DNA of 23,642 nt, taken from positions 1 through 23,642 of the IMG/VR virus record IMGVR_UViG_3300014838_000080; one strand, written 5' to 3'. The notes below the pieces were generated by a model. The model was not told the origin of the DNA. It ran no database searches and saw only the letters and a program-made list of their open reading frames with translations. The stretch is from a virus. The position numbers and the translations under genes are program-made. Shown one piece after another: positions 1-6,467 of this stretch (positions are counted from its first letter, which is position 1; each line of letters opens with the position of its first letter).

Positions 1-221
1 CCTTCCTGCGCGCCCTGAATGTCAGTATCGCGGACAGCGCCACCGGGGACGATGTGCTGAATGCGATTCGCCCGATCGGACGGAAGGCAGGCGACGATTC
101 GGCCTTGCGCGCGCAATACTGCGTAGCGGCCCTTCTGCTGGGACCCGGCGAAACTGCTGTACTGGAAAGACACGAGGAGCCCGGTAGCGTGATATTATCC
201 ACACATGAAACCGATGCCTAA
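1..221 (+). CDS. 3' end of an unidentified gene (partial)
   Basis: An open frame runs from the window edge (first complete codon at base 3) to TAA at 219-221, giving about 72 C-terminal residues. It contains the stretch LNAIRPIGRKAGDD followed by ALRAQYCVAALLLGPGE, probably helical. Third codon positions are strongly G/C, as in the other genes here, which supports real coding. I do not recognise the family. Its last 17 bases overlap the next gene, and the promoter-like motif at 189-198 lies inside its tail. The start lies upstream of the window. A packaging or DNA-metabolism gene would be expected here by position, but nothing in the sequence shows that. Confidence 0.6.
   Translation, partial: FLRALNVSIADSATGDDVLNAIRPIGRKAGDDSALRAQYCVAALLLGPGETAVLERHEEPGSVILSTHETDA
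189..204 (+). promoter_or_regulatory. Extended -10 promoter motif, copy 1
   Basis: GTGATATTATCCACAC contains TG (190-191), one spacer base and TATTAT (193-198), a good extended -10 element. No convincing -35 is seen at the usual distance. Counting seven bases from the hexamer puts the transcription start at about base 205, exactly the A of the next ATG. The same 16-mer recurs with one or two changes at 531-546 and 820-835. Promoter activity is inferred from this repetition and placement. Confidence 0.6.
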
Positions 222-534
222 GAATTGGCAGCACACCGCGATTTTGGCAGCAACCACACTTTTCGCATTCGTGCTTTTCTCTCCCGAGACGTTCGCTGCT
301 TACCCTTGGCTGATACAACTCGCCAAATTCGCCACAGCAGGCGGATTGGCGGGACTGTTTGGAATGGCCCATAGCCAAGCAACGGCAAACGCTGCCGCAA
401 TTCAACAGGTAGATGAAAAGGTAGTCGATACCCACGCGGCGGTTAACGGGCGAATGGATCAACTTGTTGTGGCGGCCAAGGCTCAAGGAGCGCAGGATCA
501 GAGAATTCAGGACCGATCAGAATCGCATACGTGA
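205..534 (+). CDS. Small membrane protein, holin-like candidate
   Basis: 109 aa. Residues 11-26 (AILAATTLFAFVLF) and roughly 35-54 (WLIQLAKFATAGGLAGLFGM) form two hydrophobic segments separated by a short loop. The rest is a hydrophilic, Ala/Gln-rich tail (residues 57-109) with coiled-coil character. Size and topology fit a phage holin or a holin-associated membrane protein, but many small phage membrane proteins look alike and no specific family signature is visible. ATG 205 is favoured because the promoter motif at 189-198 predicts a transcript beginning at that base, so it would be a leaderless message; there is no Shine-Dalgarno sequence. The stop codon TGA (532-534) is itself part of the next copy of the promoter motif. 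A second membrane protein gene follows at 564. Confidence 0.6.
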   Translation: MKPMPKNWQHTAILAATTLFAFVLFSPETFAAYPWLIQLAKFATAGGLAGLFGMAHSQATANAAAIQQVDEKVVDTHAAVNGRMDQLVVAAKAQGAQDQRIQDRSESHT

Positions 535-546
535 TATTATGCACAC
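531..546 (+). promoter_or_regulatory. Extended -10 promoter motif, copy 2
   Basis: GTGATATTATGCACAC differs from the copy at 189 by one base. TG is at 532-533 and TATTAT at 535-540, predicting a start near base 547. It overlaps the stop codon of the preceding gene. A GTG at 531 could be mistaken for a start codon, but it lies inside the promoter motif and would be upstream of the predicted transcript. Confidence 0.55.
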
Positions 547-563
547 GAGGTGATTGTGCCACC

Positions 564-806
564 GTGTACCGCGAAAACGAGGGTCCCAACGAACCACACG
601 GCGAGCGTATCGCCACACTGGAGCGTCAAATGCAAGATTTGATGGGCAACGGCCAGCCGGGCCGTATCAGAGAACTGGAAAACACGGTGAACGGACACAA
701 TAAGCTGATATGGATCGCGTCTGGAGTTCTTGTAGCCGGGCAAGTTCTGCTGGTTCTTCTGCATTTCTTCTCACCCGTGGTAGCCAAACTGCCCATAAAC
801 CCTTAA
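564..806 (+). CDS. Coiled-coil plus C-terminal membrane anchor protein, XhlA-like
   Basis: 80 aa from GTG 564. The N-terminal half is charged and heptad-like (ERIATLERQMQDLM, then RIRELENTVNGHNK). A single hydrophobic segment (LIWIASGVLVAGQVLLVLLHFF) follows, with a short periplasmic-type tail. This order, coiled coil then one membrane span, is that of haemolysin XhlA-type and related phage lysis accessory proteins, and it lies directly after a two-span membrane protein. The start is chosen because the predicted transcript begins near 547 and GAGG at 548-551 sits upstream. The in-frame GTG at 531 would lie within the promoter motif. A role in lysis is inferred from shape and neighbours only. 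Confidence 0.55.
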   Translation: MYRENEGPNEPHGERIATLERQMQDLMGNGQPGRIRELENTVNGHNKLIWIASGVLVAGQVLLVLLHFFSPVVAKLPINP

Positions 807-819
807 TTGCTCCCGATCT

Positions 820-835
820 GTGATATTATCCACCC
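820..835 (+). promoter_or_regulatory. Extended -10 promoter motif, copy 3
   Basis: GTGATATTATCCACCC, with TG at 821-822 and TATTAT at 824-829. It predicts transcription from about base 836, two bases before ATG 838. It differs from copy 1 by a single base across 16. No clear -35 element is present. Confidence 0.6.
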
Positions 836-837
836 AT

Positions 838-1092
838 ATGGCCAAACTGAAAGCCAAAGAGCGGAACAAGCTGCCCGCGTCCTCTTTCGGGATGCCCGGC
901 GAGCGCAAATACCCAATGCCCGATAAGAGTCACGCGGCGAACGCGAAGGCCCGTGCGACCCAAGCCGAACGGTCGGGGCGAATCTCCAAATCCACCGAGT
1001 CAACGATCGACGCGAAGGCCGACAAGAAACTCGGGTCCCATACCAACGTTCGCAACGCTGCCTCGCACATGGGCAAGCTGAAGCACTGCTAA
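838..1092 (+). CDS. Small basic conserved phage protein (DUF6582-like)
   Basis: 84 aa, strongly basic and Lys/Ala-rich. The N-terminus reads MAKLKAKERNKLPASSFG, then a segment like ERKYPMPDKSHAANAKARAT and a Lys-rich tail. This layout (start of LxxxxRxxLPxxxF, then PxPDxxHAxxAxxR) is that of the short DUF6582-type proteins often found beside phage structural genes; their function is unknown. ATG 838 is preferred over the in-frame GTG 820, which lies inside the promoter-like 16-mer. With a transcript starting near 836, the message would be essentially leaderless. Confidence 0.6.
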   Translation: MAKLKAKERNKLPASSFGMPGERKYPMPDKSHAANAKARATQAERSGRISKSTESTIDAKADKKLGSHTNVRNAASHMGKLKHC

Positions 1093-1096
1093 CCTG

Positions 1097-1264
1097 ATGA
1101 TCTACTGGGCCGACGGAAACGCGCGAAATGCGAAGTGGTGGCGGGTGATGTACGGATTCCCTGGCCAAAAGGCCGGCGCGGTACTACTCGACTTCCTTCC
1201 GAATCCCCGGATCGCGGACAAGCTGGCGAAGTCCTACACGCTGGAGTTTGGGAGGGAAATATGA
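1097..1264 (+). CDS. Small hypothetical protein, 55 aa
   Basis: ATG 1097 opens a 55-aa frame (begins MIYWADGNARNAKWWRVMYG, ends LAKSYTLEFGREI) that exactly fills the space between the gene ending at 1092 and the one starting at 1261. Its TGA (1262-1264) overlaps the next ATG as ATGA, the usual sign of translational coupling. It is rich in Trp, Tyr and Arg. No family is recognised. The start has only a poor ribosome site, so coupling to the gene upstream is plausible. Confidence 0.6.
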   Translation: MIYWADGNARNAKWWRVMYGFPGQKAGAVLLDFLPNPRIADKLAKSYTLEFGREI

Positions 1265-1476
1265 AACTCAGCCGTCGAGGACTATTCGGCCTATTTGCTG
1301 GCGCGGCGGCGGCCCCGCTGCTCGCCAAGGTTCTTCCGGCGCCCCCTCCGGCGGGGGAACCCACACTGGCCATGTATGAATTTGCCGAGCGCTACCTTAA
1401 GCCGGCGGTTGTCCATTTGTTCAACCAAATTGACACGTTGGCGGTTGGCGATGTGTTTTCTATTGGGGGGGGCTAA
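1261..1476 (+). CDS. Small exported protein with Tat-like signal
   Basis: 71 aa. The start is fixed by GGGAGGGAAAT immediately before ATG 1261. The N-terminus MKLSRRGLFGLFAGAAAAPL has the twin arginine, a moderately hydrophobic Ala/Gly core and a Pro-rich exit (residues 1-30), as in Tat signal peptides. The mature part is only about 40 residues (EPTLAMYEFAERYLKPAVVH onward) and ends in Gly-Gly-Gly. Similar tiny twin-arginine proteins occur in phage structural regions, with no known role. The gene ends in a run of eight G (1465-1472), followed by TAA overlapping the next ATG by one base. Function unknown. Confidence 0.6.
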   Translation: MKLSRRGLFGLFAGAAAAPLLAKVLPAPPPAGEPTLAMYEFAERYLKPAVVHLFNQIDTLAVGDVFSIGGG

Positions 1477-1943
1477 TGGCCTGGGAAGAGGGGTACCGCA
1501 ACATCACGGCCGCGCTTGAGAAGCTGAAGCCCCTTCACGACTTCTGCCTCGTCGAGCACGTCCCCGAGACTGAAACCGTTCTCAAGTCCGGGCTGCACAT
1601 GACTGGCGACTACCGCTGGCGCGCGGATAGGCCGCGGGGCATTCGCCGCGGCCGCGTGCTGGCCGTCGGCCTGGGCGACCGGATCATATTCGCCAAGTGT
1701 GTGCAGTGTGGCGCCGAGGCGCAGCGGGTCGCCGGGCGCGCGTGGCGATGCTTCGAGTGCGGAGGAGATCTGGAGTCAACCGGAGAGGTTGGGCGCTGTG
1801 AGATGGGCGTCAAGCCGGGGGACATTATCCTCTACCCGCGAATCCCGTCCAACGACGTCATTATCAATGGGAAGGAGTACACTATCTGCCACGAGGAGCA
1901 GCACGTCCTGGCGGTGATTCAGGAGGAAGGATGCGCGGCTTAG
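1476..1943 (+). CDS. GroES-type co-chaperonin with zinc-ribbon insertion
   Basis: 155 aa. After a 16-residue extension comes a co-chaperonin fold: LKPLHDFCLVEHV (17-29), the mobile-loop region ETETVLKSGLHMTG (31-44), RGRVLAVGLGD (58-68), VKPGDIILYPR (112-122), and the final strand DVIINGKEYTICHEEQHVLAVI (127-148). These match the GroES order PLHDRV, GGIVLTG, GEVLAVG, VKVGDIV, EVLIMxExDILAIV. Where GroES has its short roof hairpin, this protein carries about 40 residues with Cys75-x2-Cys78 and Cys92-x2-Cys95, a zinc-ribbon pattern. The IVL tripeptide that GroES uses to touch GroEL appears as LHM. Phage co-chaperonins (for example T4 gp31) help the host chaperonin fold coat protein, a sensible job beside these capsid genes. 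The identity is firm; zinc binding and partner are inferred. Confidence 0.85.
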   Translation: MAWEEGYRNITAALEKLKPLHDFCLVEHVPETETVLKSGLHMTGDYRWRADRPRGIRRGRVLAVGLGDRIIFAKCVQCGAEAQRVAGRAWRCFECGGDLESTGEVGRCEMGVKPGDIILYPRIPSNDVIINGKEYTICHEEQHVLAVIQEEGCAA

Positions 1944-2056
1944 AGGTGGCGTGGAGTGTCTTGATGGGCTGCGCGGCTGGACTGTGCATCGTCATCTTGA
2001 TTTCGCACGCAATGTCCGCGATCTGCGGAAGGGGGAAATATGGCGAGAGAAAGTAA
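1931..2056 (+). CDS. 41-aa single-span membrane peptide
   Basis: ATG 1931 is preceded directly by AGGAGGAAGG, one of the strongest ribosome sites in the window. The frame encodes a short head (MRGLEVAWS), one hydrophobic span (VLMGCAAGLCIVILISHAM) and a basic tail (CGRGKYGERK). It overlaps the co-chaperonin gene by 13 bases and the next gene by 17. The strong ribosome site and clear membrane segment make it more than chance. Function unknown; a lysis or inner-membrane accessory role would be a guess. Confidence 0.55.
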   Translation: MRGLEVAWSVLMGCAAGLCIVILISHAMSAICGRGKYGERK

Positions 2057-2318
2057 CAGCCGAGACCGCAAGGGCGAGGTGATGCGCCTGGAGTTCAAGC
2101 CTGCCAAAGGAGGCCTAATCTCCGAGACGCACATGAAATACAAGCGCGGCGGCCAGGGCGGCGGCCCGATGGAAGACCACGAGATGGAATCGGCCGTGCA
2201 CCCGACCATGAAGCACGCGCAAGAGCACCTTGCGGCGGTCATGGGGCATTGCTTCCCATCTGGAACGGATAAGGAAGACGACGAGCCCAACCGCGAGACG
2301 GCGGCCGACGAGGACTAA
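2040..2318 (+). CDS. Small charged conserved phage protein
   Basis: 92 aa from ATG 2040, with GGAAGGGGGAAAT just upstream. The N-terminal half is basic (MARESNSRDRKGEVMRLEFK), followed by a Gly-rich patch KYKRGGQGGGP, then a His- and acid-rich C-terminal half (EDHEMESAVHPTMKHAQEHL, ending DKEDDEPNRETAADED). It resembles short uncharacterised proteins encoded just before phage portal genes; I know no function. The strong charge split, basic front and acidic tail, suggests binding to nucleic acid or a protein partner, but nothing catalytic is visible. A hairpin (TCCGC-GATCT-GCGGA, 2015-2029) stands directly before its ribosome site. Confidence 0.6.
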   Translation: MARESNSRDRKGEVMRLEFKPAKGGLISETHMKYKRGGQGGGPMEDHEMESAVHPTMKHAQEHLAAVMGHCFPSGTDKEDDEPNRETAADED

Positions 2319-2340
2319 GGTTTTCGCAGGGCGGCGCGCC

Positions 2341-2354
2341 CCGTCGTGAGACGG
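2341..2354 (+). promoter_or_regulatory. GNRA-tetraloop hairpin before portal gene
   Basis: CCGTC-GTGA-GACGG is a perfect 5-bp stem closed by a GTGA (GNRA) tetraloop, 18 bases before the portal ATG in a short intergenic space. Its central 12-mer CGTCGTGAGACG is identical to that of the hairpin at 7445-7458, while the outer pair changes from G-C to C-G, so pairing is kept. A translational or mRNA-stability role is inferred. Confidence 0.55.
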
Positions 2355-2372
2355 TTTCGGGCCGCAAATTGA

Positions 2373-4484
2373 ATGAGCCGTAACACCTACGCCAACTCGG
2401 GCACGCAGCCGTACAATATCCAGCGGCCCGAGTCCCCTCCCGAAAAGAAAACCTCCCAGAAAACCACGAAAGACCAAGAAAAGTACATGCAGACCATGCT
2501 CGGCCGCTTCGAGGGGGCCCGCACTGGGTGGGAGATCCCTCGCAAGGACTTCCGTGAGGATCTGCGTTTCGTGTCCGGCGACCCGAGCGATCAGTGGGAC
2601 CCGGTGGTGAAGCAGAATCGTGACGCCGACTGGGTTCCGGCGCTAACGATGGACCGCCTAAATCCGCTGATAAACCAGATCGTTAACCAGGCGCGCCAGG
2701 ACAGGCCACAGCCCAAGGTATCGCCGGGCGATGAGGGCAACCCGCAGACCGCCGAGACAATCGAGGGTAAATTCCGCCATGTCCTCTACGAAAGTCACGC
2801 TGACCTGGCCTTTGACTGCGCCCAGGCTTACGCGGCTTCTGGCGGGTTCGGGTACGTCGAGTGGACCTGTGAGTACGTCGGTCGAAAGGGGCTCCAGGAG
2901 CCGCGGCTAAAGCGAGTTCCCGACCCTCTCAGCGTCTATTTTGACCCAGCCGTGCAGGAGCTCGACTACTCCGACGCCGAATATGCCTTCAAGCGCAAGC
3001 GCTATAAGCGTGGCGAGTTTGAGCGCGCATTCCCCGGTTACGAGGCCGTTCCGTTCCCGTTCCCCGACGGCGAGGAACTCAACGAATGGGGCGACGAGGA
3101 CACGGTGTGGGTTGCCGTCTATTGGTGGGTCGAGAAGGTCGAAACCAAGATGCACCAGTTGGCCGACGGCTCAGAGGTGGCAGACGATGAATTGCAGGAT
3201 GGCGATGAGCCAGTAAGATCGTGGCCGGTTACGGAGCGCATTGTACACCGGGACATAGTAGACGGCCAAAAACGCCTCGAAGAGTCGATTTGGGCTTCCG
3301 AATGGATCGGCATCATCCCCACGCTTGGTCTGGAGAGAATCAGTAACGGAAAGCGACGTTACGTGTCTGCGGTGCGTTACGCTCGAGATCCACAGCAATT
3401 CATTAACGTTGGGATGTCCAAGACCGCAACGCGCATGGCCGACGTTAACGACGCGCTTTGGCTCGGGACGAAGGGCCAGTTCAAGGACAAGAAGTGGCGC
3501 GACGGCCGGCGGCACTATTATCTCGAGGCCGAGCCTGTCACAATCCAAGGCAACCTGGCGCCCCCCCCAGAAAGAGCCAATGCGGAGCCGATGATTCAGG
3601 GTTCGACCGAAGCAACGGCACAGGGTATTGACGCGCTCAAGGGCGCTATCGGATACGTCGACACGGTAACCAAGCCATCGCAAGCCGACCTGTCAGGGAT
3701 CGCCGTAGAGCGCCGATCGCAGCAGACCTCCCTGGCCAATTTTCACTACGAGGATAACGGACTACAGGCTATGTGGCATACCGGGCGCGTGGGGATTGAC
3801 CTCATGCTTTCGCTGGCCGATACGCCGCGGCTCTGGAAGGTCATGAAGGAAGACCAGCGGCAATCCCAGACCGTGCCAATCACGATGGATATGGAGCCCG
3901 GCGTGAATCCCGAGGTTCCGGGATACGAGGGCCAGCCGCATATCAAGATCGACGACGGAGACTACGGTGTCATCATCCAAGCCGGGAAATCCTATGCGTC
4001 CAAGGTGGACGAGGAAGACGACTTCCTCACATCGTTAGTGCAGTCCGACCCCCAGCTTGCCGTGCTCTACCTGCCGACGATATTCCGGCTCCGTGGGTAC
4101 GAAGACCTGGCCGAGATCGCAGAGCTTGCCATGCCGCCGCAGATTCAGCAAGCTTTGCAAGCCAAGAGGGGCGGGTTGAACCCAGCGATGCTCCAGCAGC
4201 AAAACGCGGCGCTCACCCAGCAACTCCAGCAAGCCAAGCAACTTCTTCAGCAGGTTGCGCTGAAGCTCCAGACCAAGAGCATCGAGACGCAAGGCAAGGT
4301 GGACGTGGAAAAAATCAAGCTCATCAAGGCCATGATCGAGAAGCAAATGGACCACAGTCACGATGCGGTGGTCACGCACCTGGCGGAAGCCACGGACGCG
4401 GTGGAGCACGTCACAGGGATGCAGCACCAGCAGCAAATGGCGCAACAGGCAGCACTTCAGCCGGCGCCGGGAGGCATTCAATGA
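2373..4484 (+). CDS. P22-like portal protein
   Basis: 703 aa, close to the usual P22 gp1 length of about 725. The portal is the dodecameric ring at one capsid vertex through which DNA is pumped in and later ejected. The conserved run of the P22-portal family is visible: a region around residues 85-115 (MDRLNPLINQIVNQARQDRP, then PQPKVSPGD), a helical segment ending ASGGFGYVEW, and RVPDPLSVYFDP. The C-terminal about 110 residues are Gln/Lys-rich coiled coil (from AALTQQLQQAKQLLQQ onward), matching the helical barrel of P22-type portals. ATG 2373 has only a weak ribosome site (CGGG near 2358) and follows the GNRA hairpin. TGA at 4482-4484 overlaps the next ATG. It contains a C8 run near 3561-3568 without loss of frame. 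Confidence 0.9.
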   Translation: MSRNTYANSGTQPYNIQRPESPPEKKTSQKTTKDQEKYMQTMLGRFEGARTGWEIPRKDFREDLRFVSGDPSDQWDPVVKQNRDADWVPALTMDRLNPLINQIVNQARQDRPQPKVSPGDEGNPQTAETIEGKFRHVLYESHADLAFDCAQAYAASGGFGYVEWTCEYVGRKGLQEPRLKRVPDPLSVYFDPAVQELDYSDAEYAFKRKRYKRGEFERAFPGYEAVPFPFPDGEELNEWGDEDTVWVAVYWWVEKVETKMHQLADGSEVADDELQDGDEPVRSWPVTERIVHRDIVDGQKRLEESIWASEWIGIIPTLGLERISNGKRRYVSAVRYARDPQQFINVGMSKTATRMADVNDALWLGTKGQFKDKKWRDGRRHYYLEAEPVTIQGNLAPPPERANAEPMIQGSTEATAQGIDALKGAIGYVDTVTKPSQADLSGIAVERRSQQTSLANFHYEDNGLQAMWHTGRVGIDLMLSLADTPRLWKVMKEDQRQSQTVPITMDMEPGVNPEVPGYEGQPHIKIDDGDYGVIIQAGKSYASKVDEEDDFLTSLVQSDPQLAVLYLPTIFRLRGYEDLAEIAELAMPPQIQQALQAKRGGLNPAMLQQQNAALTQQLQQAKQLLQQVALKLQTKSIETQGKVDVEKIKLIKAMIEKQMDHSHDAVVTHLAEATDAVEHVTGMQHQQQMAQQAALQPAPGGIQ

Positions 4485-6439
4485 AGAAAGCACTACTCGC
4501 GGTATTCCTGGCGGCCTCGGCGCACGCCCAGATCGTGCAGCAGACCATATCGCAACTCGGGACGTCCGGCAATTGGGTATTGGCCTTCAATTGGACCGCC
4601 GGAAGCAATGGGGCTGTGCCGGTTACTCCGGCCAAACTTCAAGGTTGTTGCAACGGGTATTTCGTCACCCAGGTTGAAACTGTCCCTGGCGGTGTCATTT
4701 CCCCAAGCAGCGGGTATTCCGTACAGATTGTAGACTCGGCCGGGGTAGACGCTCTCGGCGGCCTTGCCTCTTCCTTGAGTGCGGCGATATCTCAATCGTG
4801 GGCGGCTACTGGGGCAGCTCCACCGATTCAAGGAAACTTCAGCCTGTTAATTTCCGGTCAATCCGTGCCCAGCGCGACAGGTGTAGTATACGTTTTCCTT
4901 TCCGTTGCGGGGCCGACAAAGACATTATCCAGCAGTAGCGCCAACTGGATCACCATCGGAAATCCTCCTTTCGTAGACATTCGCACCTTTGGGGCTGATC
5001 CGACCGGAGCGGCCGACTCAACCACAGCAATCAACAATGCGATCCTGAGTGTATGTACCGCTGGAGGGCGGGTGTTTATTCCCCGTGGGACATTTAAGAC
5101 CTCAGCGCCATTGGCGATGAATGCCTGTACAGGACTGGATATCGCAGGCACCGGAGCGGGGTCAATCATTTCCAGCTCGATCACCACGAACGCTATCCTA
5201 AGCGTTTTTGGCGCAGGCGCGAATAACAGTATTCACGATGTCAACATCCAAGGGGCCGGCGGTGCGAGTATCACCTGCATTTACGTCCATAGTTCATCGA
5301 ACACGCTTATTCAGGACAGTGTTATTTCTGGGTGCGGAAAAGAAATCTGGATGGACGCGAATACCCAGATTCTCCATGTCATTCATAACCAGATAATCGG
5401 CATTCCAGCCAACGGAATCGGAATCTTGCAGGGCGGATATCTCACTTCAGACCTTATCATCGAGCGCAATCTAATCCAATCAAACTCCGCAGGAAGTCAG
5501 GCATTGGCGGGGATTTATATCACCGGCAGCTCAGGCACCAAAATTACTAATAACGACCTCTTCGCCGATGGCATTGGGCTTTATATCAATACGGCAGGAT
5601 CTCAGCTTGGGCAGTATATAGAGTCAACCCAAAATTGGTATGACTCATGTTCCACGGCAGGGCTTGAAATTACTGGAGATAGCACCGGCAGCACCTATAA
5701 TTTTCAATCCGTGAATGACGATTTCTCAAGTAACCAGATCGGAATAGTTACCTCGTCTACGGGTGGTATCGATGGATTGATGTTCACTAACTGCCAAGTC
5801 ATCCAGAGCGTCCAGTGGGGCATTTACCACGGCGGCGGAACGAACGTGGAATTTCACAATTGCCAAGTGGCAGGCAATAGCACGGGATCATCGGGCACCT
5901 ACCAAGGCATGGCAGTAGCATCGAATATTTCCAAGTGGAAGGTTATCGGAGGCGTCTACGGAGCGATTAAAACCCCGGCGAATCTGACAGCCACACCGAC
6001 ACAGGGGTACGGAATTTTCCTGAACGGTGGAACCACAGACTATTACGAAATCATCGGCGCGACAGTTCTCGGAAACGTCACGGGCGGAATCGGTGGGGTC
6101 CCTGTCGGGGTTCACGCCGTGGTGGAAAACAATCTAGGATTCAACACGGCTCCGGTGAACTTCATAGCCACTGAGACCGGGGCCAATAACGCAATCGCCG
6201 GGACTTCGATTCTCGGGCTGGTAAATGGCACCTGTGTGAGTATCCAGCTTGCCCACACTCTTCAGGCTGGAGGAAACAGCTTCAACTTGAATGCTCTCGG
6301 AACGGTCGCAATCAAGAGCCACCTTAATCCCGCCAATAACATCGCCACGGGTTACGCGAATAGCGGAAGTATCTGGCCGATAGTAAACCTGTGCTACGTC
6401 TTTGCGTCTGGCGGCCTGTGGCTCGATATGGCGCAGTAG
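4481..6439 (+). CDS. Tailspike-like pectate-lyase-fold protein with signal peptide
   Basis: 652 aa. Residues 1-16 (MKKALLAVFLAASAHA) form a textbook Sec signal with an AHA cleavage site. Residues about 17-145 form a beta-rich domain that is paralogous to the same region of the adhesin at 20503. From residue 165, VDIRTFGADPTGAADST is the hallmark opening of the pectate-lyase-3 right-handed beta-helix, followed by GGRVFIPRGTFKTS and many N/G/T-rich coils to about residue 560. This is the fold of phage tailspikes that bind and often cut host polysaccharide. No catalytic residues can be assigned by eye. Start ATG overlaps the portal stop as ATGA with GGGAGG upstream. Its place between portal and scaffold is unusual, since P22 puts its tailspike at the far end. 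Cleavable export of a virion spike is also unusual. Confidence 0.8.
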   Translation: MKKALLAVFLAASAHAQIVQQTISQLGTSGNWVLAFNWTAGSNGAVPVTPAKLQGCCNGYFVTQVETVPGGVISPSSGYSVQIVDSAGVDALGGLASSLSAAISQSWAATGAAPPIQGNFSLLISGQSVPSATGVVYVFLSVAGPTKTLSSSSANWITIGNPPFVDIRTFGADPTGAADSTTAINNAILSVCTAGGRVFIPRGTFKTSAPLAMNACTGLDIAGTGAGSIISSSITTNAILSVFGAGANNSIHDVNIQGAGGASITCIYVHSSSNTLIQDSVISGCGKEIWMDANTQILHVIHNQIIGIPANGIGILQGGYLTSDLIIERNLIQSNSAGSQALAGIYITGSSGTKITNNDLFADGIGLYINTAGSQLGQYIESTQNWYDSCSTAGLEITGDSTGSTYNFQSVNDDFSSNQIGIVTSSTGGIDGLMFTNCQVIQSVQWGIYHGGGTNVEFHNCQVAGNSTGSSGTYQGMAVASNISKWKVIGGVYGAIKTPANLTATPTQGYGIFLNGGTTDYYEIIGATVLGNVTGGIGGVPVGVHAVVENNLGFNTAPVNFIATETGANNAIAGTSILGLVNGTCVSIQLAHTLQAGGNSFNLNALGTVAIKSHLNPANNIATGYANSGSIWPIVNLCYVFASGGLWLDMAQ

Positions 6440-6447
6440 CCAACTCC

Positions 6448-6457
6448 GTGATAATAT
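6448..6457 (+). promoter_or_regulatory. Extended -10 promoter motif, variant
   Basis: GTGATAATAT: TG (6449-6450), one base, then TAATAT (6452-6457). It resembles the TGATATTAT motifs at 190, 532 and 821. It predicts a transcript start near 6464, four bases before ATG 6468, repeating the near-leaderless arrangement. No -35 element is evident. Confidence 0.45.
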
Positions 6458-6467
6458 CGGACTGCAT

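Noticed and set aside
531-566. GTG 531 and GTG 820 as start codons of the genes at 564 and 838
   Set aside because: Both GTG codons are part of the repeated TGATATTAT promoter motif and would lie upstream of the predicted transcript starts.
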